DNA from: CAVSMC01 sp963798655
Lineage (GTDB): Bacteria; Pseudomonadota; Gammaproteobacteria; Burkholderiales; Casimicrobiaceae
DNA: 64,000 nt
NCBI GenBank assembly: GCA_963798655.1
Contig: CAWCUH010000023.1
Location: 1-64,000 of the forward strand
Direction: 5' to 3'
A program made the translations under genes and the position numbers. Below the pieces are notes generated by a model. That model ran no database searches, was not told where the DNA came from, and saw nothing but the letters and a program-made list of their open reading frames with translations. Of this stretch, positions 25,544 to 39,670 are shown piece by piece (position 1 is the stretch's first letter; each line of letters starts with the position of its first letter).

Positions 25544-26767
25544 ATGAGCGGGCAACCTGCCACGGCGTTCCGCTACGAGGCCGTCGACGCGCGCGGGCGC
25601 TCGCGCAACGGCATCGTCGATGCCCAGTCGCCGCGACAAGTGCGCGACCAGCTTCGTGCCGACGGTCTCTTTCCGACGGCGATCGAGCCGGCCGACGTGG
25701 CCGTCGCGGCCGCGGGCGGATCGTCGCGGACGCGATTGCCGGCGGCGGTCGTCGCGCTGACGACCCGGCAGCTCGCCACACTCGTCCACTCCGGCATGCC
25801 GCTCGACCAGGCGCTCGCGGCGATCGCCGAGCAGGCCGACGACGCGCGGGTGGCGGCGCTCTTCGTTGCGATTCGCGACGCGGTATCCGCAGGCGAGTCG
25901 CTCGCGAGCGCGCTCGCGCGATGGCCGCGCACGTTCGGCACGCTTTATCGGGGGCTCGTCGCAGCCGGCGCGGAAACCGGGCGCCTGCCCGACGTACTGG
26001 AGCGCCTCGCCGACTATCTCGAAGGCCGCCAGGCGCTGAAGCAGAAGTTCACGATGGCGCTGATCTATCCGGCGCTCGTGACCGTCATTGCGATCGGGGT
26101 CATCGCCGCGCTGCTGCTCTACGTCGTCCCGCAGGTCGTAGCCGTCTATCAGCAGAGCAGGCAGACGCTGCCGTGGCTCACGCAGGCGCTGATCGCGACG
26201 AGCGCGTTCTTCCGCGCAACCGGCTGGGCCTGGCTGTCGCTCGTCGTCGCCGCCGCGATCGGCATGTCGCTCGCCTATCGGGTTGCAGGCGTGCGCGCTC
26301 GCATCCACGGCGCGCTGCTTCGCATGCCGGTCGCCGGTCGTCTCGTGTCGGCACTCGACACCGCGCGCTTCGCAAGCACGCTCGCGATTCTCGTTGCGAG
26401 CGGCTCGCCGCTGCTGCGCGCGCTCGACGCGGCGAAAGGCGTCATCTGGGCGGTGCCGATCGCCGATGCGGCCGCCGCGGCGGCGGTGCTCGTGCGCGAA
26501 GGCGTTTCGCTCGCGCGCGCGTTGAAGGAGCAGCGCGTATTCGCGCCGGTGCTCGTGCATCTGGTCGCGAACGGCGAAGCGAGCGGCCGACTCGCAGCGA
26601 TGCTCGAGCGCGCGGCGGCGGAGCTCGAGCGCGAGGCGGAGAGGCGGCTCACCTGGTTCGCCGCGCTGCTGCAGCCGGCGCTGATCGTGCTGATGGGCGC
26701 GATCGTGCTCGTGCTCGTGCTCGCGGTGATGCTGCCGATCGTGTCGATGAACCAGCTGATACGATGA
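25544..26767 (+). CDS. gspF: Type II secretion inner-membrane platform protein GspF
   Basis: 407 residues. YEAVDARGRSRNGIVDAQSP is the standard GspF N-terminus. Two T2SSF domains follow, each with a membrane region (FTMALIYPALVTVIAIGVIA; QPALIVLMGAIVLVLVLAVM), plus LVHSGMPLDQALAAIAEQAD and SGEASGRLAAMLERAAAELE motifs. The protein ends MLPIVSMNQLIR as usual. Its TGA overlaps the ATG of the thioredoxin-like gene. The pseudopilin genes gspG-K do not follow it here, so the rest of the system must be encoded elsewhere. Confidence 0.93.
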   Translation: MSGQPATAFRYEAVDARGRSRNGIVDAQSPRQVRDQLRADGLFPTAIEPADVAVAAAGGSSRTRLPAAVVALTTRQLATLVHSGMPLDQALAAIAEQADDARVAALFVAIRDAVSAGESLASALARWPRTFGTLYRGLVAAGAETGRLPDVLERLADYLEGRQALKQKFTMALIYPALVTVIAIGVIAALLLYVVPQVVAVYQQSRQTLPWLTQALIATSAFFRATGWAWLSLVVAAAIGMSLAYRVAGVRARIHGALLRMPVAGRLVSALDTARFASTLAILVASGSPLLRALDAAKGVIWAVPIADAAAAAAVLVREGVSLARALKEQRVFAPVLVHLVANGEASGRLAAMLERAAAELEREAERRLTWFAALLQPALIVLMGAIVLVLVLAVMLPIVSMNQLIR

Positions 26768-27276
26768 CGGCCATGAAAGATCGGTTTGCCATTCGCCGGC
26801 AGATGCTCGTGCTGCTCGGTGCGATCGCACTTCGACCGCTTGCGTCGCGCGACGCGCGAGCGGCCGAGTTGCCGCGGCGCTTCGATCCCAGCCGCGACGC
26901 CGCCCGCGATCTCGAGGCGGCGCTCGGGATGGCGCGCGCGACCGGCCGTCGGGTGCTCGTCGACGTCGGTGGCGAATGGTGCACGTGGTGTCACATCCTC
27001 GACCGCTTCTTCACCGCGAACCCGGATCTCAAGCGGTTGCGCGACGGCTGGTACGTGCTGTTGAAGATCAACTGGTCGCCGGACAACACGAACTCCGCGC
27101 TGCTGAAGCGATGGCCGAAAATCACCGGCTACCCGCATCTGTTCGTGCTCGACGCCGATGGCGCGCTCGTGCATTCGCAGCAAACGAGCGCGCTGGAATC
27201 CGGGTCGAGCTACGACGTAGCTGCGATGCGTGCCTTTCTCGTGCAGTGGGCGCCGCGCCCGCCGTCGCGGGCGTGA
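26764..27276 (+). CDS. Exported thioredoxin-fold protein with CTWC motif
   Basis: 170 residues. A signal-like N-terminus with RRQMLVLLGAIALRP, possibly Tat-type, is followed by a thioredoxin_7 type domain. RRVLVDVGGEWCTWCHILDR holds the active-site CxxC (CTWC), and KITGYPHLFVLDADG has the expected cis-Pro (YPHLF). It resembles thiol-disulphide reductases related to DsbD C-terminal domains and SoxW. Coupled to gspF by ATGA, so it may help fold or reduce secreted or pseudopilin proteins; that link is inferred from position only. Confidence 0.75.
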   Translation: MTAMKDRFAIRRQMLVLLGAIALRPLASRDARAAELPRRFDPSRDAARDLEAALGMARATGRRVLVDVGGEWCTWCHILDRFFTANPDLKRLRDGWYVLLKINWSPDNTNSALLKRWPKITGYPHLFVLDADGALVHSQQTSALESGSSYDVAAMRAFLVQWAPRPPSRA

Positions 27277-27324
27277 CGTCGCGCCTGTTGTACGCAAGCC
27301 ACGCGCTTTTGTAGAAAGTACAAG

Positions 27325-27342
27325 CGGGCACTCCCGTTTTTT
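27325..27342 (+). terminator. Weak terminator after the thioredoxin-like gene
   Basis: CGGG-CACT-CCCG forms a short 4-bp stem followed by six T residues. It lies about 48 bp after the stop codon and before the large kinase gene. The stem is short, so the call is tentative. Confidence 0.4.
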
Positions 27343-27515
27343 CCGGCGGTGTGCGCGCTTCATCTCCTAGCAGGCACGCGCCGATAGTCCGGCGTGACTT
27401 TGCGCGGCGCGCCGCTCTATAGTTGACGCGATCGCGGACGCGCGATCCGTGCGCGCGTCGGTGCCGTTTTGCATCCATCGTGCGCAACGAGTGCGCGCCG
27501 TCCGGAGATTCCGAC

Positions 27516-33842
<6,327 letters not shown>

Positions 33843-33846
33843 CGAC

Positions 33847-36054
33847 ATGAAGAACCCGGCAGAGCCTCGTCTTTCCGCCGCGTCGCGCGAGACGCAGGCG
33901 GCGGAGGCGGCGCGCGCGAACATCCTCATCGTCGACGATCGCGCGGACAAGCTGCTCGCGTTCCAGTCGATCCTCGAGGATCTCGGGCAGAACATCTACA
34001 CGGCGCCGTCGGGCGCCGACGCGCTGCGGCAGGTGCTGTATCGCGACTTCGCCGTCATCCTGCTCGACGTCAACATGCCGGGCATCGACGGCCTCGAGAC
34101 GGCGGCGCTGATCCGCAAGCGCAGGAAGTCGGCCCACACGCCGATCATCTTCATCACCGCCGACTTCAACGACGAGACGCACCAGACGCGCGGCTACGCG
34201 CTCGGCGCCGTCGACTACATCGGCTCGCCGGTCGTTGCGCAGGTGCTGCGCGCGAAGGTGAAGGTGTTCGTCGACCTGTACCTGCTCGCCGAGCAGGCGA
34301 GCCGGCAGGCGCAGGAGCGGCTCGTGCTCGCCGAGGAGCGCGCGGCACGCGCGGCCGCCGAGCGCGCGACGCTGCGGCTCGACTTCCTTGCCCGCGCGAG
34401 CGCGGCGCTCGCGGCGACGCTCGACTTCGACGCGACCGCGCAGGCTTTGCTCGAGCTGCTGGTGCCCGAGCTTGCGGACGTCGGCGTGCTGACGCTCACG
34501 GCTGCAACCGGCGAGCGCGCGCGCTCCGACATCGTCTGGTGGTCGCGCGGACCCGACGCGCACGTCGAGCGCATCAGCGTCGACGAGCTCGAAAGCCCGA
34601 TGCTCGCGGCCGCACAGGCCCGCGTCATCGCAGGCGGCCATGGCGAACGGATCGCAAGCCTTGGCATGGCGCGCGACGATTCCGATCTCGTGCTGCCGGT
34701 GCCGGTCGCCGTCGATTCGGCGATCCTGGTTCCGGTCGCCGCGCGCGGGCGCATGCTCGGCGTGCTCAGTGTCGCATGCACTGCCGGCCGCGAGTTCGAC
34801 GTCGATGCGCTGTCGGTGGCAACCGACGTCGCGAATCGTGCAGCGATCGCGCTCGACAACGCACTGCTCTACCGCAACATCCAGGAAGACGCGCGACGCA
34901 AGAACGAGTTCCTCGCGATGCTCGCGCACGAGCTGCGCAACCCGATGGCACCGATCGGCAACGCCGTGCATGTGCTGAACACGGCAGGCGAGAGCAGCGA
35001 GCGTGTCGCGTGGTCGCGCGACGTGATCGGGCGTCAGCTGAAGCAGCTCGTGCGCCTGGTCGACGACCTGCTCGACGTATCGCGGATCACGCGCGGCGCA
35101 ATCGACCTCAAGATCGCTTCGATCGACGTCGCCGAAGTCGTGTCGGCGGCGGTCGAGACCAGCCGGCCGCTGGTCGACGAGAACGCTCATATGCTCACCG
35201 TCGTCGTGCCGAAGGAGCCGCTGCGGGTAAAGGGTGATTTCGCGCGTGTCGCGCAGGCGCTCGCGAACCTGATCAACAACGCAGCGAAGTACACGAACCG
35301 CGGCGGGCGCATTTGCGTGAGCGTCGCGAGCGATGGCGACGCCGTCGCGTTTCGCGTGCGCGACTCGGGCATCGGCATTCCAAGCGAGTTCATATCGCGG
35401 ATCTTCGAGCCGTTCACGCAGATCGATCGCAGCCTCGACCGCACGCACGGCGGGCTCGGCATCGGCCTCACGCTCGTTCGGCGGCTCACCGAGATGCAGG
35501 GCGGGACGGTGACCGCTTCGAGCGACGGCAAGGACAAGGGAAGCGAGTTCGTGATCCGCCTGCCGCTCGGGCCGGCGACGATCGAATCGCGACCGGCGGC
35601 GTCGACCGACGACGACGAAGCGCTCGACGGCATGCGCGTAGTGATCGTCGACGACAACCGCGACGTCGCCGAGAGCACGGCGCTCGTGCTGCGCCTGTCG
35701 AATTGCGACGTGCAGGTCGCGTTCGACGGCCACAGCGGCCTCGATCTGGTGAAGCAGCTGAAGCCCGATGCCGTGCTCGTCGACATCGGACTGCCCGGCA
35801 TGGACGGCTTTCAGGTGGCCAAGCAGATCCGCGCCCAGCCGGACCATCAGCGGATGCTGCTGGTCGCCGTGTCGGGTTACGGACAGGGCGAGCATCGGAC
35901 GCTGTCGAGCGATGCGGGCTTCGACCATCACATGGTGAAGCCGATCGATCCGACGGCGCTCACGCATCTGCTCGCGTCGACGCGCGCCGGGATGCCGCCA
36001 CGCGCGCTCGGCGAGAATGTCGTGTCGTTGCAGACGCGGCGAATGGCCGATTAG
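33847..36054 (+). CDS. Hybrid histidine kinase with REC-GAF-HisKA-HATPase-REC architecture
   Basis: 735 residues, cytosolic. N-terminal REC has ILIVDDRADKLLAFQSILED and acceptor Asp74 (AVILLDVNMPGIDG), but the conserved Lys position reads YIGSPV, so Lys is replaced by Ser. A short coiled coil follows, then a GAF domain (about 180-345). HisKA has acceptor His361 (FLAMLAHELRNPMAP) and the ATPase domain has RDSGIGIPSEFISRIFEPFT and GGLGIGLTLVRRL. C-terminal REC has acceptor Asp646 (AVLVDIGLPGMDG) and an intact Lys (MVKPID). It starts 4 bp after the poly-HAMP kinase and is surely cotranscribed; it may receive phosphate from REC3 of that kinase. Confidence 0.92.
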   Translation: MKNPAEPRLSAASRETQAAEAARANILIVDDRADKLLAFQSILEDLGQNIYTAPSGADALRQVLYRDFAVILLDVNMPGIDGLETAALIRKRRKSAHTPIIFITADFNDETHQTRGYALGAVDYIGSPVVAQVLRAKVKVFVDLYLLAEQASRQAQERLVLAEERAARAAAERATLRLDFLARASAALAATLDFDATAQALLELLVPELADVGVLTLTAATGERARSDIVWWSRGPDAHVERISVDELESPMLAAAQARVIAGGHGERIASLGMARDDSDLVLPVPVAVDSAILVPVAARGRMLGVLSVACTAGREFDVDALSVATDVANRAAIALDNALLYRNIQEDARRKNEFLAMLAHELRNPMAPIGNAVHVLNTAGESSERVAWSRDVIGRQLKQLVRLVDDLLDVSRITRGAIDLKIASIDVAEVVSAAVETSRPLVDENAHMLTVVVPKEPLRVKGDFARVAQALANLINNAAKYTNRGGRICVSVASDGDAVAFRVRDSGIGIPSEFISRIFEPFTQIDRSLDRTHGGLGIGLTLVRRLTEMQGGTVTASSDGKDKGSEFVIRLPLGPATIESRPAASTDDDEALDGMRVVIVDDNRDVAESTALVLRLSNCDVQVAFDGHSGLDLVKQLKPDAVLVDIGLPGMDGFQVAKQIRAQPDHQRMLLVAVSGYGQGEHRTLSSDAGFDHHMVKPIDPTALTHLLASTRAGMPPRALGENVVSLQTRRMAD

Positions 36055-36100
36055 CGAGGGTCAGAGTGGAGTTTCCCTCGAAACTCCACTCTGACCCTCG
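36055..36100. repeat. Perfect palindrome with GGGTCAGAGTGGAGTTTC core
   Basis: Arms at 36055-36075 and 36080-36100 are exact inverted copies separated by CCTC. It starts right after the TAG of the hybrid kinase gene. The left arm contains the TCA that is the stop codon (complement) of queG, so about 13 codons of queG are encoded inside the element. The same core recurs at 40260-40370 and, decayed, at 45603-45641. Probably a REP-like mobile palindrome. Confidence 0.85.
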
Positions 36101-37203
36101 TGTTGCCGGGTGAGCGCCCAGCCGACATGCTCGCGGACGAGCGGTGACGGGTCGTCGGCGCGCGCTTCGAGCGCCGCGACGATGTCGGCGTCGCTCGGCG
36201 CATTGCCGAGCCCCACTGCGAGGTTGCGCAGCCAGCGCTCGTAGCCGATGCGCCGGATCGGGCTGCCCGCGAGGCGCGATTCGAACATCTCGCGCGTCCA
36301 TGCGAACAGCTCGACCAGCGTCGCGCCGTCGAGGCCGTTGCGCACGGCGAAGTCGGGCTCGGTCGTCGGCTGCGCGAACCGGTTCCACGGGCACGCGAGC
36401 TGGCAATCGTCGCAGCCGTACACGCGGTTGCCGATCAGCGGCCGCAGCTCGAGCGGGATGCTGCCATGCAGCTCGATCGTCAGATACGAAATGCAGCGCC
36501 GCGCGTCGAGCTCGTACGGCGCCACGATCGCACCGGTAGGACATGCACCGATGCACGCTTCGCACGTTCCGCAGTGATCGGCGACGGGCTCGCTCGGCGG
36601 CAGCGCGAGGTCGGTGTAGATCTCGCCGAGAAAGAAGAGCGAGCCGCGATCGGGCGTGAGCAGCAGCGTGTGCTTGCCGCGCCAGCCGAGGCCGGCGTTG
36701 CGCGCGAGCGCGACCTCCATCACCGGGGCGCTGTCCGCGAACACACGATAGCCGAAGTCGCCGATCGCCTCGCGCATCAGCTCGGCCAGCGCCTGCAGCT
36801 TGCCGCGCATCACCTTGTGATAGTCGCGGCCGAGCGCGTAGCGCGCGACGTGCGCGCGGCGCGCATCCGCAAGCACGTCGGCGCTCGGGTGTGCATCCGC
36901 CGGCAGATAGTCGAGGCGGACACAGATCACGCTCGCGGTTCCGGCGACCAGGTCCGCCGGCCGTGCGCGCCGCGTGCCGTGACGCTCCATGTAGCGCATC
37001 TCGCCATGCCGGCCGGCGGCGAGCCAGTCGACGAGCCGAGCTTCCTCCGCCGAAAGATCGACACCGGCGATGCCGACATCCTGGAAGCCGAGCTCGCGCG
37101 CCCACGCACGGATCGAGCGCACGAGCGTCGCCGCGCCGCGCGTGTCGTCGATTCGAACCTGCTGCGCGTTCATCGGCGAAGGTGGCTCGTGCGTTGTCGT
37201 CAT
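36061..37203 (-). CDS. queG: Epoxyqueuosine reductase QueG
   Basis: About 380 residues. It catalyses the last step of queuosine synthesis in tRNA anticodons using cobalamin and two [4Fe-4S] clusters. Seen: RAWARELGFQDVGIAGVDLS, YALGRDYHKVMRGKLQAL, GWRGKHTLLLTPDRGSLFFL, cluster cysteines HCGTCEACIGACPTGAIV and GCDDCQLACPWNRF, and a C-terminal HEAT-like end (WLRNLAVGLGNAPSDADIVA). I chose the ATG at 37203 (MTTTHEPPSPMNAQQ); MNAQQ at 37173 is also possible. The final residues (GVSRETPL) come from the palindromic element at 36055-36100. Divergent from tsaE. Confidence 0.92.
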   Translation of the reverse strand: MTTTHEPPSPMNAQQVRIDDTRGAATLVRSIRAWARELGFQDVGIAGVDLSAEEARLVDWLAAGRHGEMRYMERHGTRRARPADLVAGTASVICVRLDYLPADAHPSADVLADARRAHVARYALGRDYHKVMRGKLQALAELMREAIGDFGYRVFADSAPVMEVALARNAGLGWRGKHTLLLTPDRGSLFFLGEIYTDLALPPSEPVADHCGTCEACIGACPTGAIVAPYELDARRCISYLTIELHGSIPLELRPLIGNRVYGCDDCQLACPWNRFAQPTTEPDFAVRNGLDGATLVELFAWTREMFESRLAGSPIRRIGYERWLRNLAVGLGNAPSDADIVAALEARADDPSPLVREHVGWALTRQHEGQSGVSRETPL

Positions 37204-37244
37204 ACCGGTTGGCATAATGCGCCGAGCGAAGTTCCTGCTGCCGC

Positions 37245-37727
37245 ATGGCGACACCGACGCGCACGCTCCATCTCGAAGACGCCACCGCGACCGAAGCGGC
37301 GGGCGAGCGGCTCGCCGGTTGTCTTCGCGCCGGCATGACGATCACCCTTTCCGGCGACCTCGGCGCCGGCAAAACGACGTTCGCTCGCGGCGTGTTGCGT
37401 GCGCTCGGCTGGAGCGGGCGCGTGAAGAGTCCGACCTACGCGCTGGTTGAACATTATTCTTTTTCGAGCTTATACTTGTACCACATTGATTTCTATAGAA
37501 TCGAAGACCCGAACGAATGGGAATACGCGGGCCTGGCCGAATGCTTTCGCGACGATGCCGTTTGCCTCGTGGAATGGCCGGAGCGCGTCGGCGATCGGCT
37601 GCCGCCGGCGGACGTCGCGCTCGCATTCGAGCACGCACCGGGCGACACGCGCATGCTGACGCTCCGCGCGTACAGCGAGGCGGGTGAGCGATGCGCGATC
37701 GCGCTCGGCGGGGAGCCACGCACGTAG
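37245..37727 (+). CDS. tsaE: tRNA threonylcarbamoyladenosine synthesis ATPase TsaE
   Basis: 160 residues. P-loop SGDLGAGKTTFARGVLRALG, then VKSPTYALVEHY, the HIDFYRIEDPNEWEYAGL block with the catalytic-region Asp/Tyr, and VCLVEWPERVGDRLP. It is the ATPase partner of TsaB/TsaD in making the universal t6A modification. Codons for HYSFSSLYLYHIDFYRIE are strikingly AT-rich (TTA, AGA, TTG, ATT), unlike the rest of the gene. Divergent from queG, another tRNA-modification gene, and overlaps amiC downstream. Confidence 0.93.
   Translation: MATPTRTLHLEDATATEAAGERLAGCLRAGMTITLSGDLGAGKTTFARGVLRALGWSGRVKSPTYALVEHYSFSSLYLYHIDFYRIEDPNEWEYAGLAECFRDDAVCLVEWPERVGDRLPPADVALAFEHAPGDTRMLTLRAYSEAGERCAIALGGEPRT
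37447..37476 (+). promoter_or_regulatory. Near-consensus sigma-70 promoter inside tsaE
   Basis: TTGAAC (37447-37452) and TATACT (37471-37476) are separated by 18 bases, within an AT-rich island (about one third GC by hand count over 37447-37509) in an otherwise GC-rich gene. Transcription would begin near 37483 and read into amiC, whose start is about 210 bp downstream. Match to consensus is 4 of 6 and 5 of 6. Confidence 0.5.
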
Positions 37728-38986
37728 CGCGCGTGTGGATCGAGCGGCGCCGCGCGTGCGCAATGCTGCTCGTGCCTGCGCTGCAGGCGCTCGCCCCATC
37801 GCTCGCGTGGGCGCAGGGGAGGAGAATCGCATCGGCGCGATTGTGGCCGGCGCACGAATACACGCGGCTGATTCTCGAGTCGTCGCAGCCGATCGCGCAT
37901 GAGCTCACGACGTTGAAGGACCCGCCGCGCGTCGTGCTCGATCTCGCCGGCGTCGAGATGACGCCGGAGCTCGCTCGATTGCCGGCGCGTGTCCAGCCGA
38001 GCGATCCGCAGATCGCGGCGATCCGTTTCGGACGCAAGGCGCCCGATGCGCTGCGCATCGTGGTCGACGTGCGCACCGACGTGCGGCCGGAGCTGTTCGC
38101 GCTGCCGCCCGTGGCGGAGTACGGTCATCGCGTCGTGCTCGATCTCTATCCGCTGACGCCGGTCGATCCGCTCGCCGCGCTGCTCGATGAAATCCGCGCG
38201 GCCGAGGCGCGTGCCGCAGAGGAGCGGGCGAAAGAGCCGCCGCTCGCGAAGCGCGACGCGAAGCGCGCGGCTCGCCGCGTCATCGTCGCGCTCGACCCGG
38301 GCCATGGCGGCGAGGATCCGGGGGCGATCGGCGCCCGCGGGACGTGCGAGAAGAACGTCGTGCTCGCGATCGCCAAGCGGGTCAAGACGCAGCTCGACGC
38401 GACCAGCGGCATGCGCACGGTGCTCACGCGCGACGCCGATTACTTCGTGCCGCTCGCCGAGCGCGTCGCGCGGGCGAGGCGTGCGCACGCCGATCTCTTC
38501 GTCTCGATCCACGCCGACGCGTTTCGCGAGCGCCGTGCACGCGGATCGTCGGTGTTCGCGCTGTCCGAGCACGGTGCGACGAGCGCGGCCGCACGCTGGC
38601 TCGCGCAGCGCGAGAACGCGGCCGACTTGATCGGCGGCGTCAACCTCGATGGACGCGATCCGGTGCTCGCGCGAACGCTGCTCGACCTGTCGCAGACGGC
38701 GCAGATCAGCGACAGCCTGAAGGTCGGCCGCTTGGTGCTCGAGCAGATCGGCAATCACAACGTGCTGCACAAGGCGTCGGTCGAGCAGGCGGGCTTCGCG
38801 GTGCTCAAGGCGCCGGACATTCCGTCGATCCTCGTCGAGACCGCGTTCATCTCGAATCCCCACGAGGAGCTGATGCTGCGAAGCGACCGTCATCAGGCGC
38901 GCTTCGCCGAGTCGATCGCCGACGGCGTCAAGCGCTACTTCGCGCAGAGTCCGGCGCTCGCGCGCGAAACGCCGACGACGAGCTGA
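37691..38986 (+). CDS. amiC: N-acetylmuramoyl-L-alanine amidase, AmiC-type
   Basis: 431 residues; cleaves septal peptidoglycan during cell separation. N-terminal signal with RRRACAMLLVPALQALAPS and AWAQG cleavage-like end, then an AMIN domain (RLILESSQPIAHELTTLKDP; RIVVDVRTDVRPELFALPPV). The Amidase_3 catalytic domain has zinc ligands in ALDPGHGGEDPGAIG (His), the Glu of GTCEKNVVLAIAK, and LFVSIHADAF (His), and the final catalytic Glu lies in PSILVETAFISN. Start at 37691 overlaps tsaE by 37 bp; a GTG at 37733, just after the tsaE stop, is an equally possible start. Confidence 0.93.
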   Translation: MRDRARRGATHVARVWIERRRACAMLLVPALQALAPSLAWAQGRRIASARLWPAHEYTRLILESSQPIAHELTTLKDPPRVVLDLAGVEMTPELARLPARVQPSDPQIAAIRFGRKAPDALRIVVDVRTDVRPELFALPPVAEYGHRVVLDLYPLTPVDPLAALLDEIRAAEARAAEERAKEPPLAKRDAKRAARRVIVALDPGHGGEDPGAIGARGTCEKNVVLAIAKRVKTQLDATSGMRTVLTRDADYFVPLAERVARARRAHADLFVSIHADAFRERRARGSSVFALSEHGATSAAARWLAQRENAADLIGGVNLDGRDPVLARTLLDLSQTAQISDSLKVGRLVLEQIGNHNVLHKASVEQAGFAVLKAPDIPSILVETAFISNPHEELMLRSDRHQARFAESIADGVKRYFAQSPALARETPTTS

Positions 38987-39017
38987 CCGGCGATCGACGC
39001 GCGATGTCGTGCGCCAT

Positions 39018-39091
39018 GTCATCCCGAGCGCGGCGCAGGTCCGCCATTGCAACGACATTCGTCGGTCGGAAAACCTTGAGCCCGGAATGAC
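39018..39091. repeat. MITE-like element with GTCAT(C/T)CCG ends
   Basis: The 74-bp segment begins GTCATCCCGAG and ends CCCGGAATGAC, which are imperfect inverted repeats (9 of 11). Such GTCATxCCG-ended short elements are common intergenic repeats in bacteria (general knowledge). It fills most of the gap between amiC and the exosortase gene. Only one copy is in this window. Confidence 0.4.
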
Positions 39092-39117
39092 GGCGTGATC
39101 CGGTAAAATCCTGCGCG

Positions 39118-39648
39118 ATGCTGCGCTTCTTCATCCTGTTCCTGCTGCTGCAGGCGGCACTCTTCGGCGCCGAGCTGACCCCCTGGGTGCAGGACCATTT
39201 CGTCGTGCCGTGGACGAACACGCTCGCCGCGATCAGCGCGCACGTCGTCACGCTGTTCGACTCGAACGTTGCCGCGGCCGGCAAGGTGCTTCGCAGCACG
39301 TCGAACGGCTTCGCGGTGTCGATCGAGGCCGGGTGCAACGGCGTCGAGGCGACGATCGTCCTCGTCGCGGCGATCGTCGCGTTTCCCGCGCCGTGGGGAC
39401 GCAAGGCCGCCGGGCTCGCGGCCGGCGTCGTCGCCGTGCAGGGCCTCAACATCGTGCGCGTCGTGAGCCTGTTCTATCTCGGCCAATGGAGCTTCGCCGC
39501 GTTCGAGTGGGCGCATCTGTACGTCTGGCAGGCGCTGATCATGCTCGACGTGCTGATCGTGTGGCTGGTCTGGGTGCGGACGCTGCCGCGCGCCGACGAT
39601 GGACCGCGCGGGCCGAGCGCGCCACCGCCGGCGCCCGCCGTCGCCTGA
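39118..39648 (+). CDS. xrtH: Exosortase H (XrtH), transpeptidase-like membrane protein
   Basis: 176 residues with several membrane helices. The exosortase catalytic triad is visible: Cys in SIEAGCNGVEATIVLVAAIV, Arg in QGLNIVRVVSLFYLGQW, and His in FEWAHLYVWQALIMLDVLIV. The short size and the partner gene downstream fit XrtH, which processes proteins carrying an IPTLxxWG-type C-terminal sorting signal. No such target protein was seen in this window. The C-terminal tail is Pro/Ala-rich. Start ATG at 39118. Confidence 0.85.
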   Translation: MLRFFILFLLLQAALFGAELTPWVQDHFVVPWTNTLAAISAHVVTLFDSNVAAAGKVLRSTSNGFAVSIEAGCNGVEATIVLVAAIVAFPAPWGRKAAGLAAGVVAVQGLNIVRVVSLFYLGQWSFAAFEWAHLYVWQALIMLDVLIVWLVWVRTLPRADDGPRGPSAPPPAPAVA

Positions 39649-39670
39649 TCGCCGTAGATCGCACGGCATC

